NCBI GenBank assembly: GCA_029210815.1
Contig: JARGGB010000004.1
Location: forward strand, 1 to 64,000
DNA: 64,000 nucleotides
Source of the DNA: Candidatus Brevefilum sp.
Lineage (GTDB): Bacteria; Chloroflexota; Anaerolineae; Anaerolineales; Anaerolineaceae
Direction: 5' to 3'
Below are positions 29,634-38,179 of the stretch, piece by piece. A program made the translations under genes and the position numbers. The notes below the pieces were generated by a model. The model was given only the letters and a program-made list of their open reading frames with translations. It was not told the DNA's origin and ran no database searches. Numbering within the stretch: the first letter of the stretch is position 1; each line of letters opens with the position of its first letter.

Positions 29634-30926
29634 TTATTCTTTTGTATTTTCGTGCTTGCCATTCGCTTCAGCCGCCCGTTCTAAATCTCGCTTATTCAGC
29701 TTGAATTTGAACCATGCTGGTAGGACGATAACCAATGCGAAGATGGCTGTAATATAAAATGGTGCTTGTGGGTTGATGGTCTTCCACAGCAAGGACCCAA
29801 TGGCTGGGGCAGGCAGTGAGAAGATGCCCAGACTGGCATGGATCAGTCCAAAGCCTGTTCCCCGGATGCGCTCAGGTAAAACTTTGCTGAGCAGCGATTG
29901 GTATGCTGGCGAAAGCAAACCCACACCGACGCCAAACAAAGCCCATACCCCTGCGAATCCCATAAAGGTCTCAACGTTGATCAACATCAGCATCGCCATG
30001 AATTCTAAGAAGAATCCCAGGGCGATTGCCGCGCGCTCGCTGAATTTATCCGCAAACCAGCCAGCGGGGATGGTGGTGATCATCATGGCAATGCCGAAGA
30101 ATGATTTGAGCCACCCGATTTGCTGAAGGCTCATCCCGCCAATCTCTTCGAGATAAAGCGGCATCAAACGGAATGACATCGAAAATGCAATATCACGCAC
30201 ACCGTCCGTCAGCAGCAGCCATGTCAGTACGCCGCCTGCCAGGGCAAGCCCCAGAATTGTTTTCATGTTCATCTTCAAGGACGTAAACGAAAACTCACCG
30301 TTTGCGTTTTGCCCACGACTTTTAGTGGCTTTCTTTGCCAGAAAAAGGCGGATTGTTGTTGCAATCAAGTAAATCCCTGCGGCAACTGCCAGCATGATTC
30401 TGAAGCCGTAGACATCCGCCAGCCAACCGGCCAGGGGTGGACCAACGACGGTCACCACGGTATAGATTGTGTCTGTGATGCCGTATACCTTTCCCCTGTG
30501 CTCCTCATCGGTCTCCTCGGCGATAAATGCACCAAAGCTGGGTCCGATCAGGGAGCGGGTAACCGAGTTCAATCCTTCGGAAAGGTAGAGCCACTGCCAT
30601 GTCGGAACGAAAATGGGACTGACAAAAGCACCAACGCCGATCAAGCTGCCAATGGCTATGCTTTTCAGGCGCCCGATGGTATCCGAGACCCAGCCGCCTA
30701 AAACCTGCAGCACCAGGGGGATGATTTGCGAAATCGTGAAAAATAAACCGATCTGCATCACATCCGCCCCGAGGTGTTTGAGGTAAAGGGGCAGCATTGT
30801 GGCGTACATTTCCGAGGCAATATTGGCAAACACCATCGCCACCATGAACACGATCAGGGTGTTGGACAGCATTCGGGTTTTGGTGTTTGTTTTAGTTAAC
30901 ATTTCTTTTGTTTCCAGTATTTCCAT
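29634..30926 (-). CDS. MFS drug-efflux-like transporter (pair A)
   Basis: 12 TM; GGWVSDTIGRLKSIAIG motif A. Confidence 0.9.
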   Translation of the reverse strand: MEILETKEMLTKTNTKTRMLSNTLIVFMVAMVFANIASEMYATMLPLYLKHLGADVMQIGLFFTISQIIPLVLQVLGGWVSDTIGRLKSIAIGSLIGVGAFVSPIFVPTWQWLYLSEGLNSVTRSLIGPSFGAFIAEETDEEHRGKVYGITDTIYTVVTVVGPPLAGWLADVYGFRIMLAVAAGIYLIATTIRLFLAKKATKSRGQNANGEFSFTSLKMNMKTILGLALAGGVLTWLLLTDGVRDIAFSMSFRLMPLYLEEIGGMSLQQIGWLKSFFGIAMMITTIPAGWFADKFSERAAIALGFFLEFMAMLMLINVETFMGFAGVWALFGVGVGLLSPAYQSLLSKVLPERIRGTGFGLIHASLGIFSLPAPAIGSLLWKTINPQAPFYITAIFALVIVLPAWFKFKLNKRDLERAAEANGKHENTKE

Positions 30927-30957
30927 AATAAATCTTCTTTCAAAAAAATCCCTCGAA

Positions 30958-31974
30958 CTAAGACGATGAAATTTCTTTCGTCATCAAATCCTTGCCAGGT
31001 CGCAGTTCGAGCTCGTAGGTATCATATTTTTGTGTGACGTGCATTCCGGCTTTTTCGTAAAGCCTGGTGGCATTGGTCAGGCTGGTGGCATCCACACCCA
31101 GACCAGCCCGCTTCTTGCCGCGCTGATAAAATTCGTTGAAGGCGGTCAGCAGAAGCGCCATGCCCAGTCCTCTTTTACGCCAGGGCTTCCGAACACATAA
31201 TTGGCTGACCCATGCCATATCGGGGTCTTCGGTCATTTTGCCTGAGTTTCGGCAAATCCCTGCAATTTGATCCCCGTCCTTGGCTAAAAACCAGAGTGTG
31301 GGGTCAAAATCCTTATTGTTCTGAATGTAGTGCTCCCACTGCACCATAAGATCTTCAATGGTTCGTTCAACAAAACCCCAGTGATCGCGAAAACCATCTT
31401 CCATTGCAAGGATGGCGTCTTTGAGTTCATTTTCAAGGTCAATGCTTACAATCTGCAGACCTTCAGGGATGACTGGCTGCTGCGGCGGATGGTCAAATTC
31501 AATCATCATCCGGTAATAATTTCGGACGAGGTGGTACCCATATTGGCGCAAGGCAGCATTTCGCAGAAAATCTTTGCTGGGAGTGCCATGATTGATGACT
31601 ACCCTGGTGGCTTTTGGTGCCAGAGTCACCCGCTTACGGGCACAATCCTCAGCCCACGCCAGCATATCATTGTAGAGGCTGTCATCCCAATGCTCCGGGT
31701 GCAGGATACCCCAAACATACTTGGTGACATGCGGTTCCGAGAGATCATAGACGTCAATATAGCCAATAATGTTCCCCTGGCTGTCTTCAACAACCCTTGC
31801 GATCTCTTCCAGGTCAACACCAGGCGCTGTCCAATCGTTTATCATTTCATCCAGATTGGAATCCTTCCAGCCGTAGATATGCTGAGAATAAGCATTGAAA
31901 AGATCGACAACCGCCTGACCATCATCCAGACTAAAGGGGCGGATTTTTGTTTTTGTATTTGTTGTGTAAAGCAT
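30958..31974 (-). CDS. Two-domain GNAT acetyltransferase (MshD-like architecture; pair A)
   Basis: WVSQLCVRKPWRKRGLGMALLLTAFNEFYQRGKKRAGLGVDATSLTNATRLYEKAGM; strong RBS AAAAGGAGAAGAAAAATG. Confidence 0.9.
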   Translation of the reverse strand: MLYTTNTKTKIRPFSLDDGQAVVDLFNAYSQHIYGWKDSNLDEMINDWTAPGVDLEEIARVVEDSQGNIIGYIDVYDLSEPHVTKYVWGILHPEHWDDSLYNDMLAWAEDCARKRVTLAPKATRVVINHGTPSKDFLRNAALRQYGYHLVRNYYRMMIEFDHPPQQPVIPEGLQIVSIDLENELKDAILAMEDGFRDHWGFVERTIEDLMVQWEHYIQNNKDFDPTLWFLAKDGDQIAGICRNSGKMTEDPDMAWVSQLCVRKPWRKRGLGMALLLTAFNEFYQRGKKRAGLGVDATSLTNATRLYEKAGMHVTQKYDTYELELRPGKDLMTKEISSS

Positions 31975-32043
31975 TTTTTCTTCTCCTTTTTAAATTTCAC
32001 TTCTTATTTCATAATCATCCCGTGATCGAATTAATCAAAAAAA

Positions 32044-32067
32044 CCACGGGTTTTGGCGATCCCGTGG
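32044..32067 (-). terminator. Leader terminator T2
   Basis: Minus-strand CCACGGG-ATCGCCAAAA-CCCGTGG-TTTTTTT upstream of the pair A GNAT gene. Confidence 0.85.
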
Positions 32068-32103
32068 ATTTCAGGCGATATATCGTATTCTGAAAATAAA
32101 AAA

Positions 32104-32130
32104 GCCACGGGATTGGAGTTTGCCCATGGC
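32104..32130 (-). terminator. Leader terminator T1
   Basis: Minus-strand GCCATGGG-CAAACTCCAAT-CCCGTGGC-TTTTTTATTTT. Confidence 0.85.
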
Positions 32131-32176
32131 CGTTGTGGTAAATTTAGGTTAAGCTAAATTAATTCAGGCAAACTCC
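32115..32176 (-). promoter_or_regulatory. Antiterminator pairing overlapping T1 and the 3' end of the leader ORF
   Basis: GGAGTTTGCC (32176-32167 on minus) is the perfect 10-nt complement of GGCAAACTCC (32124-32115), which includes the 3' end of the T1 5' arm and its loop. Confidence 0.75.
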
Positions 32177-32252
32177 GCGCAGGTAAATTAACGCCGATAA
32201 GATCGGTGGATTTGCTGCGTAGCATTGTGTATGTGTAAAATGCATTGCTCAT
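32154..32252 (-). CDS. Putative 32-aa regulatory leader peptide (MSNAFYTYTMLRSKSTDLIGVNLPARSLPELI)
   Basis: ATG with upstream AAGAAAGGCAG Shine-Dalgarno-like sequence; ORF ends between promoter and terminators; its codons 26-29 contain the antiterminator 5' arm. Below the ORF-track size cutoff. Confidence 0.65.
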   Translation of the reverse strand: MSNAFYTYTMLRSKSTDLIGVNLPARSLPELI

Positions 32253-32290
32253 GCGCGTACTGCCTTTCTTGTAAATTTCCAAATTTAGTT

Positions 32291-32306
32291 CGCCTGAATT
32301 CAGGCG
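32291..32306. repeat. 16-bp perfect palindrome in the 5' leader
   Basis: CGCCTGAATTCAGGCG, just downstream of the inferred transcription start; possible operator or 5' stabilising hairpin. Confidence 0.6.
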
Positions 32307-32322
32307 TTTTTTGATCGTTACG

Positions 32323-32352
32323 AGTTTATCATAAAAAGTGAGCTTTTGTCAA
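32323..32352 (-). promoter_or_regulatory. Sigma70-type promoter for the leader-GNAT-MFS unit
   Basis: Minus strand TTGACA (32352-32347), 18-nt spacer, TAAACT (32328-32323). Confidence 0.6.
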
Positions 32353-32369
32353 GAGGAATTTTTGAATTT

Positions 32370-33335
32370 TCAGGATTTCTTTATAAACCACTGGTAAACA
32401 ACAAATAACAAACCTGCCCCGCAGAGAGTGATCAGTCCGATGCCAAGGGTTTTGCCATCACTCAAGGTTCTGTGAAAGATTGATGGTGGTTCCGTGGGCG
32501 TTCGGGTAGGCGACGGTGTTCGGGTGGGTGCGGGTGTCATCGTTGGGCGCGGTTGTGTGGCTGTCGGCGTTGGGGGGATATCAGTGGGTGTGGGTGAAAC
32601 GGTCGGGGTGGGAGTTATTGCCGTTTGAATGATCAATTGCTGCCCTTCAAATAATTCTGTGGTTGATTGGGACAACCCGCTGTTGGTCAGGATCCTGTCA
32701 ATCGGTACCCCGTATGCTTCGGCAATGGTCCAAAGTGTTTCACCGTATTGAACGACATGTGTGATGATGCCATCCTCGTCCGGCGTGCTTGTGATGACCT
32801 GCTGAATATACCTGACGTTCTCATACTGTGATACCGAAGCATTTATTGATTCTGTGTCACCTTCATCTTTAACATTTTCAACATAAGTGCTTTCCCCGGG
32901 GAGGACGTTCAGGGTGTAGTAAACATAGCCATCCGAAAGGGTCACACCAGCGCCGACTGTGCCGGTTGCATATCCCATCATCGTTTCCCAGTGAACGGCA
33001 TCTGACCAAACCGCATTGACGCAGTGTGAGACGGACATATCGGTTCCCATGGCGACGTTTTCTTTGATCCCATAATCAAAAGCAGTGGATCCGTCCGCCC
33101 GGGTGTGGGTCCAGGTGCCCAGGGACGCCATGTAGTCGCTTTGCGTTTGGGCAAAACCCATCAGGAATGAATCGACCGTGTAAGGAGCCAATCCCTGACT
33201 CTGGCGCAGGCTGTTGACCGCGTTGATCAAATCTGAAGCGCTGCCTGCCTGGGCAGATACGGAGGAATGGACTGGGATTGAAGATAAAATCACAACCAGA
33301 AAGATTATGATGGATTGTTTCACAATTTGGCGCAT
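32370..33335 (-). CDS. Secreted CAP/SCP-domain protein with LysM domain and C-terminal TM
   Basis: LINAVNSLRQSQGLAPYTVDSFLMGFAQTQSDYMAS...TGTVGAGVTLSDGYVYYTLN (CAP), VVQYGETLWTIAEAYGVPIDRILTNSGLS (LysM), PTPT linker. Confidence 0.88.
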   Translation of the reverse strand: MRQIVKQSIIIFLVVILSSIPVHSSVSAQAGSASDLINAVNSLRQSQGLAPYTVDSFLMGFAQTQSDYMASLGTWTHTRADGSTAFDYGIKENVAMGTDMSVSHCVNAVWSDAVHWETMMGYATGTVGAGVTLSDGYVYYTLNVLPGESTYVENVKDEGDTESINASVSQYENVRYIQQVITSTPDEDGIITHVVQYGETLWTIAEAYGVPIDRILTNSGLSQSTTELFEGQQLIIQTAITPTPTVSPTPTDIPPTPTATQPRPTMTPAPTRTPSPTRTPTEPPSIFHRTLSDGKTLGIGLITLCGAGLLFVVYQWFIKKS

Positions 33336-33626
33336 AATGGCATTATTATAGCGTGTTTGGATAAAAATGGCATCCACACCAGGGTGATCGCAAGATCAAT
33401 ATATACAATTATCTTTTGGTTTGTTTCCATAAGGACGGGGGGGACAAGCCCCCACCCCTAAAACACTTCTATTAAATTGACTTAATTCGCAATTAGATAG
33501 AATTTCTTTGTTGGGGGGTGTCCAAAAAGGTAACCCATTAACGCAAATTTCTTTTTTTCTTTAGTCATCTGGAAAAAACCAAACTTGAACAGTTGATATT
33601 AAATATTTCTATCTAATATCGGAGTG

Positions 33627-33655
33627 CGGACCCTGCCCTGGTGAGGGTCAGTCCG
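33627..33655. repeat. Intergenic inverted repeat
   Basis: TGCGGAC...GTCCGCA stem with additional internal complementarity (CCCTGCCCTGGTGAGGGTCA). Confidence 0.55.
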
Positions 33656-33922
33656 CAATTTAATCCTGATAATAATATTACTATTATGACAAAATAATTC
33701 TGGAACTCCGGAGGATTAATGTATCTGATATTATCGATATGTTTGAATATTTGTTTCCATTCAAAACGACTACCAAAAACTTTTGAGACAATACCCAGGG
33801 TGAGGATTCCAGAGCTTGAGTAATAAATGACCAACATGATTGATGGGTTTTGGTGACTGCATTTAAGGTAAAATCAAGTGGTAATAAATAATAATTTAAA
33901 CACTAAATGAAGGAAGAAGAAC

Positions 33923-35197
33923 ATGCTTGATATCAACTTAATTCGCGAGGAACCAGATCTTGTTCGCCAGGCGTTAGAAAAAAGGCAGATGTCTCCCTCA
34001 CCGGTAGATCAAATCCTTGTACTGGATGAACAACGACGCTCTTTAATTCAAGATGTTGAAACCATGCGCTCGGAACGCAACAGCGTCTCCAAGGAAATTG
34101 GCCGCATGAAGGATAAGGATGCCCGCCAGGAAAAAATTGATGCGATGCGGGTGTTGGGTGAAAAAATTGATGCTGTTGACTCAGAATTGAACAGGGTTGA
34201 TGCTGATTTACAGGGAATACTGGCTGAAATTCCTAATATTCCAGATCCTGAGGTGCCAGTTGGTGTCGATGACAGTGATAATATCGTTCTTCGCACAGTG
34301 GGCGAGAAACCGACCTTTGATTTCGAACCCAAACCTCACTGGGATTTGGGACCGGAATTGGGCATCATTGATTTTGAGCGCGGCACAAAGCTTGCCGGCT
34401 CCCGCTTCTATGTTTTGAGCGGACACGGTGCACTATTACAGCGTGCTATGATCTTCTGGATGCTTGGATTGCACATCCGACAGGGGTACCTTGAGAAATA
34501 TCCTCCCTTTATGGTGCGTGAAGAAATCCTGTTTGGGTCCGGTCAACTGCCAAAGTTCAGGGATAACCTTTATCGGGATGTCGAAGAGGATTTATGGATG
34601 GTCCCAACAGCGGAAGTGCCATTGACCGGACTCCACATGGGAGAGATCCTTGAGGAGTCGCAGCTACCTATTCACTATACAGCCTACACCGCTTGTTTTC
34701 GCCGGGAAAAGATGAGCGCTGGACGGGATGTGCGGGGTATTAAGCGCGGCCATCAATTCGATAAGGTTGAGATGTATGCCTATTGCAAGCCGGAGAATTC
34801 CGCAGAAGAGCATGAGAAAATGCTCCATGATGCGGAAGAGACGGTTGCTGCATTAGGTTTAACCTACCGCGTATTGCTGCAGTCAACAGGCGATCTTGGC
34901 TTTGGTTCGCATAAGACCTATGATCTCGAAGTCTGGGCACCGGGATGCGGCGAATGGCTGGAGATTTCTTCGATCTCAAACGTTGGTGAATTTCAGGCAC
35001 GCCGTGCCGGCATACGCTATCGCCCATCAGAGGGGAAAGGTACCCAGTTTGTGCATACACTAAATGGCTCCGGTTTGGGCATGCCGCGTACACTGATTGC
35101 TGTTCTGGAAAATTACCAGCAGGCGGATGGGTCCGTGGTGATCCCTGAAGTGATGCGGCCACTGATGCAGGGTATCGAGGTAATTCGACCGCTCTAA
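33923..35197 (+). CDS. serS: Seryl-tRNA synthetase
   Basis: [21 protein letters not shown]; class II motifs [63 protein letters not shown]. Confidence 0.98.
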   Translation: MLDINLIREEPDLVRQALEKRQMSPSPVDQILVLDEQRRSLIQDVETMRSERNSVSKEIGRMKDKDARQEKIDAMRVLGEKIDAVDSELNRVDADLQGILAEIPNIPDPEVPVGVDDSDNIVLRTVGEKPTFDFEPKPHWDLGPELGIIDFERGTKLAGSRFYVLSGHGALLQRAMIFWMLGLHIRQGYLEKYPPFMVREEILFGSGQLPKFRDNLYRDVEEDLWMVPTAEVPLTGLHMGEILEESQLPIHYTAYTACFRREKMSAGRDVRGIKRGHQFDKVEMYAYCKPENSAEEHEKMLHDAEETVAALGLTYRVLLQSTGDLGFGSHKTYDLEVWAPGCGEWLEISSISNVGEFQARRAGIRYRPSEGKGTQFVHTLNGSGLGMPRTLIAVLENYQQADGSVVIPEVMRPLMQGIEVIRPL

Positions 35198-35721
35198 TGT
35201 CTTTATGGGCTGAAATTCCGCTGCTTTTTGTCGTCATTCTTGGAATGCTAATCGGCTTTTTTGGGCTGTTCCTTGTTTTCTTTCCGGGATTGACAGTGAT
35301 TTGGGCGTCGATCCTTTTATGGGGTATTTCGACATCCTTTAACTATGACGTGGGACCGTGGACCTTTGCTTTAACTATCGCTACCTTTGTTTTGATAACG
35401 GTGCTGATGCTGTTCGGAAATGTTCTGGACAACATCTTCATGGCAGGTGGGGCGAGGACTAAAGGTGCCAGCTGGTGGTCGATTGCCTTGAGCTGGGTGG
35501 CAATGATCCTTGGCGGCATTTTCCTGTCGCCCATCGGCGGTTTGGGTCTGGCGTTGCTGGCACTTTTTGTCGGTGAGATACTTCGGATAAAGGATTACCG
35601 CGCTGCTTTTCGATCGACGTCCAGCATGGCGGCAGGATGCGGCTGGGCAGTGGCAGCACGGGCATTGATAGCCCTGGTGATGATCACCTTATTTGGGGTT
35701 TGGTATTTCTTGCTGTATTGA
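35197..35721 (+). CDS. DUF456 family membrane protein
   Basis: 174 aa with glycine-rich hydrophobic helices; overlaps serS stop. Confidence 0.75.
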   Translation: MSLWAEIPLLFVVILGMLIGFFGLFLVFFPGLTVIWASILLWGISTSFNYDVGPWTFALTIATFVLITVLMLFGNVLDNIFMAGGARTKGASWWSIALSWVAMILGGIFLSPIGGLGLALLALFVGEILRIKDYRAAFRSTSSMAAGCGWAVAARALIALVMITLFGVWYFLLY

Positions 35722-35768
35722 GGATTGAAAAAATCTATCTACGGCTGCTCAAGGGGGATTTATTGTAT

Positions 35769-35964
35769 TGGAGTGAGGGGCTTATGTCCTGAGCCCAAGG
35801 GGCGTGAGGATTAGCCCGAAAAACCTTTGTTTAACATTCAAATCAGAAATTAATTGAAAGAATTTCTCTTGATTTCTGATTTTTAGGAAAAGTGAATTAT
35901 TTCACTAAAACTTCGTCGGCCTAACCCTGACGTCGTGCCTCCTCAGGGCAGGGGCTTCACTCCA
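35769..35964. repeat. MITE/REP-like intergenic repeat (copy 2)
   Basis: TGGAGTGAG...TCACTCCA terminal inverted repeats and internal TTAGCCCGAAA, both shared with 15-155. Confidence 0.55.
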
Positions 35965-35996
35965 AAAATTCTATTTTTACTTGAATTCGATTTGCA

Positions 35997-36737
35997 TTAT
36001 TTCATGGATGTTCTCGCCTGGCGGGCGAGAAAGAGTGCGATTGACCCAGCCACAGCTGCATTAAGTGAATCAATTTGACCTTGCATTGGGAGGCGCATCA
36101 AGAGATCGCATTTTTCCCGAACAAGCCGCCGCAATCCCTGACCTTCGCTGCCAACCACCAATCCAATCCCCCCTTTGAGGTTCAGCTTTTGCGGTTCCTG
36201 GGCTTCAGGGCTGTCTTCCAGCCCGACCATCCATCCGCCAATTTCTTTTAGGCGATCCATGGACTGGGCGATGTTATGTTGGGCTATGTTGAGCCATTCT
36301 GTGGCACCGGATGACGCATTAACAACAGCCGGCGTGACCGATGCTGACCGGGCGGAGGGCAAGATGATCCCGTGAACGCGGAAGGCTTCCGCAGACCGAA
36401 ACAAAGTTCCAAGGTTTTGCGGATCCTGAATTTGGTCAAGGAGCAAAACGAAGACCGGTTCGCCACGATCTTGAGCAATTTGGATTATTTTTTCAAGATC
36501 GCTGTAAGGGTAAGCACCAACGCTGAGTGCAACAGCCTGGTGATGAGGGTCAATGCCATCCAGGTCTGATCGTTTTACAAATTTAATTGGGATATTTCGG
36601 TTTTTTGCAAGAAGGATGATTTCTTCCAGGCGACCTTGCTGGCTGGCGCCTTGCGCTACCCAAAGATGATGCAGCAGCCTGCGATTTGCCCTCAAGACCT
36701 CATAAACAGGATTTCGGCCTGTGATCCACTCACTCAA
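35997..36737 (-). CDS. rlmB: 23S rRNA (guanosine-2'-O-)-methyltransferase RlmB-like
   Basis: ITGRNPVYEVLRANRR, LLDQIQDPQNLGTLFRSAEAF, LVVGSEGQGLRRLVREKCD, LRLPMQGQIDSLNAAVAGSIALF. Confidence 0.93.
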   Translation of the reverse strand: MSEWITGRNPVYEVLRANRRLLHHLWVAQGASQQGRLEEIILLAKNRNIPIKFVKRSDLDGIDPHHQAVALSVGAYPYSDLEKIIQIAQDRGEPVFVLLLDQIQDPQNLGTLFRSAEAFRVHGIILPSARSASVTPAVVNASSGATEWLNIAQHNIAQSMDRLKEIGGWMVGLEDSPEAQEPQKLNLKGGIGLVVGSEGQGLRRLVREKCDLLMRLPMQGQIDSLNAAVAGSIALFLARQARTSMK

Positions 36738-36740
36738 GGC

Positions 36741-38150
36741 TTACTCCCAGTGCCAGGTGGAACCCTGGGGGGTATCTTCGATAATGACACCCAGTTCAGC
36801 CAGCTCGTCTCGAATGCGGTCGGAGAGCTGGTATTCTTTCTTTGCCCTGAGTTCCTGGCGCAAATCGAGAAGAAGGTCGATAAAAGCATCCGCACTGGAA
36901 GCAGCTTTTTCACTTGTCTCGAGTTTAAGACCAAGGACCCCTGTCAGTTCATTGAAAAGGTCCTGGGCAGGTTTTAATTCTTGTGAGGTTGCACCTTCTG
37001 ACCGTGCCTGGTTGATCATCCTTGCCAGGTCGAAGAGATATCCCAATGCGCCTGCGGTATTGAAATCCTCATCCATGGAGTCATGGAATCCTTTGCGGGT
37101 GATTTCAACTTGTTCTTCCAATTTTTGGGTGATTTCACCAGGGGCACCTGAGGCACTTTCCATGGCGGGTTTGATAGCCGAGAGCAAGCGTTCAAGTGCG
37201 CGCTGGTTGGCTTCGATGACCTCATCGTTGAAGGTCAGGGGGCTGCGGTAGTGCGAGCTGATGACCATCAATCGCATCACATCACCGCTGTGATCTTCAA
37301 GAAATTCATTGATAGGAATCAGGTTGCCGGTGGATTTGGACATTTTCTCCCCCTTGAGTTGGAGCATGCCGTTGTGCATCCAATAACGCGCAAAAGGTTT
37401 CCCGGTAATTGCTTCTGATTGTGCAATCTCATTTTCGTGGTGAGGGAAGATCAGGTCATTGCCGCCGCCGTGGATATCAATTTGATCGCCAAGGTGCTGA
37501 AGATTCATTGCGGAGCATTCGATATGCCATCCAGGTCTACCAGGTCCCCAGGGGCTGTCCCAGGCGGGTTCGCCTTTTTTGGCGGCTTTCCAAACGGCGA
37601 AATCCATGGGGTTTTCCTTGCGAGCATCCACACGGATGCGGCTGCCGGCATTCATTTCTTCGAGCTTGCGGCCGGAAAGTTTGCCGTAATCCTTTGCTTT
37701 CTCAACCCTGAAGTAGACGTCACCGTCAACCTCATAGGCAGCACCTTTGTCAATTAAATGTTCAACCATTTTGATGATGGCGTCGATCTCGTTTGTTGCC
37801 CTTGGGTGTTCCGTTGGCGGCAGGATGTTTAAATCTTCCAGGTTTTTCTTGTATTCTTCAATATACTTTTCAGCCAATTCAATGGGATCAACACCCAGAC
37901 GTTTGGCACGATCGATGATCTTATCATCGACGTCTGTAAAATTCATGACGTAATGAACTTCGAAACCACGATACATCAAATATCGGCGGACAACATCAAA
38001 TACCATGGCAGACATGGCATGGCCCACATGCGCACTGTCGTAAACGGTTGGACCGCAGACGTACATGCGGACCTTTCCTTCTTCAATAGGTGAAAAGTCG
38101 GATTTTTCACGGGTGAGGGTGTTGTAGACTTTTAAGGACATCTCTGCCAT
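36741..38150 (-). CDS. cysS: Cysteinyl-tRNA synthetase
   Basis: [70 protein letters not shown]. Confidence 0.98.
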   Translation of the reverse strand: MAEMSLKVYNTLTREKSDFSPIEEGKVRMYVCGPTVYDSAHVGHAMSAMVFDVVRRYLMYRGFEVHYVMNFTDVDDKIIDRAKRLGVDPIELAEKYIEEYKKNLEDLNILPPTEHPRATNEIDAIIKMVEHLIDKGAAYEVDGDVYFRVEKAKDYGKLSGRKLEEMNAGSRIRVDARKENPMDFAVWKAAKKGEPAWDSPWGPGRPGWHIECSAMNLQHLGDQIDIHGGGNDLIFPHHENEIAQSEAITGKPFARYWMHNGMLQLKGEKMSKSTGNLIPINEFLEDHSGDVMRLMVISSHYRSPLTFNDEVIEANQRALERLLSAIKPAMESASGAPGEITQKLEEQVEITRKGFHDSMDEDFNTAGALGYLFDLARMINQARSEGATSQELKPAQDLFNELTGVLGLKLETSEKAASSADAFIDLLLDLRQELRAKKEYQLSDRIRDELAELGVIIEDTPQGSTWHWE

Positions 38151-38179
38151 CCTCCAAATTTTGCTGATTTTTTAAGGGA

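Noticed and set aside
33613-33837. 74-aa minus-strand ORF in the gap before serS
   Set aside because: Spans an intergenic inverted repeat, no RBS or domain evidence; likely chance ORF.
34740-35237. 165-aa minus-strand ORF
   Set aside because: Antisense to serS; no recognisable domain.
36721-37251. 176-aa + strand ORF
   Set aside because: Antisense to cysS; Ser-rich shadow ORF.
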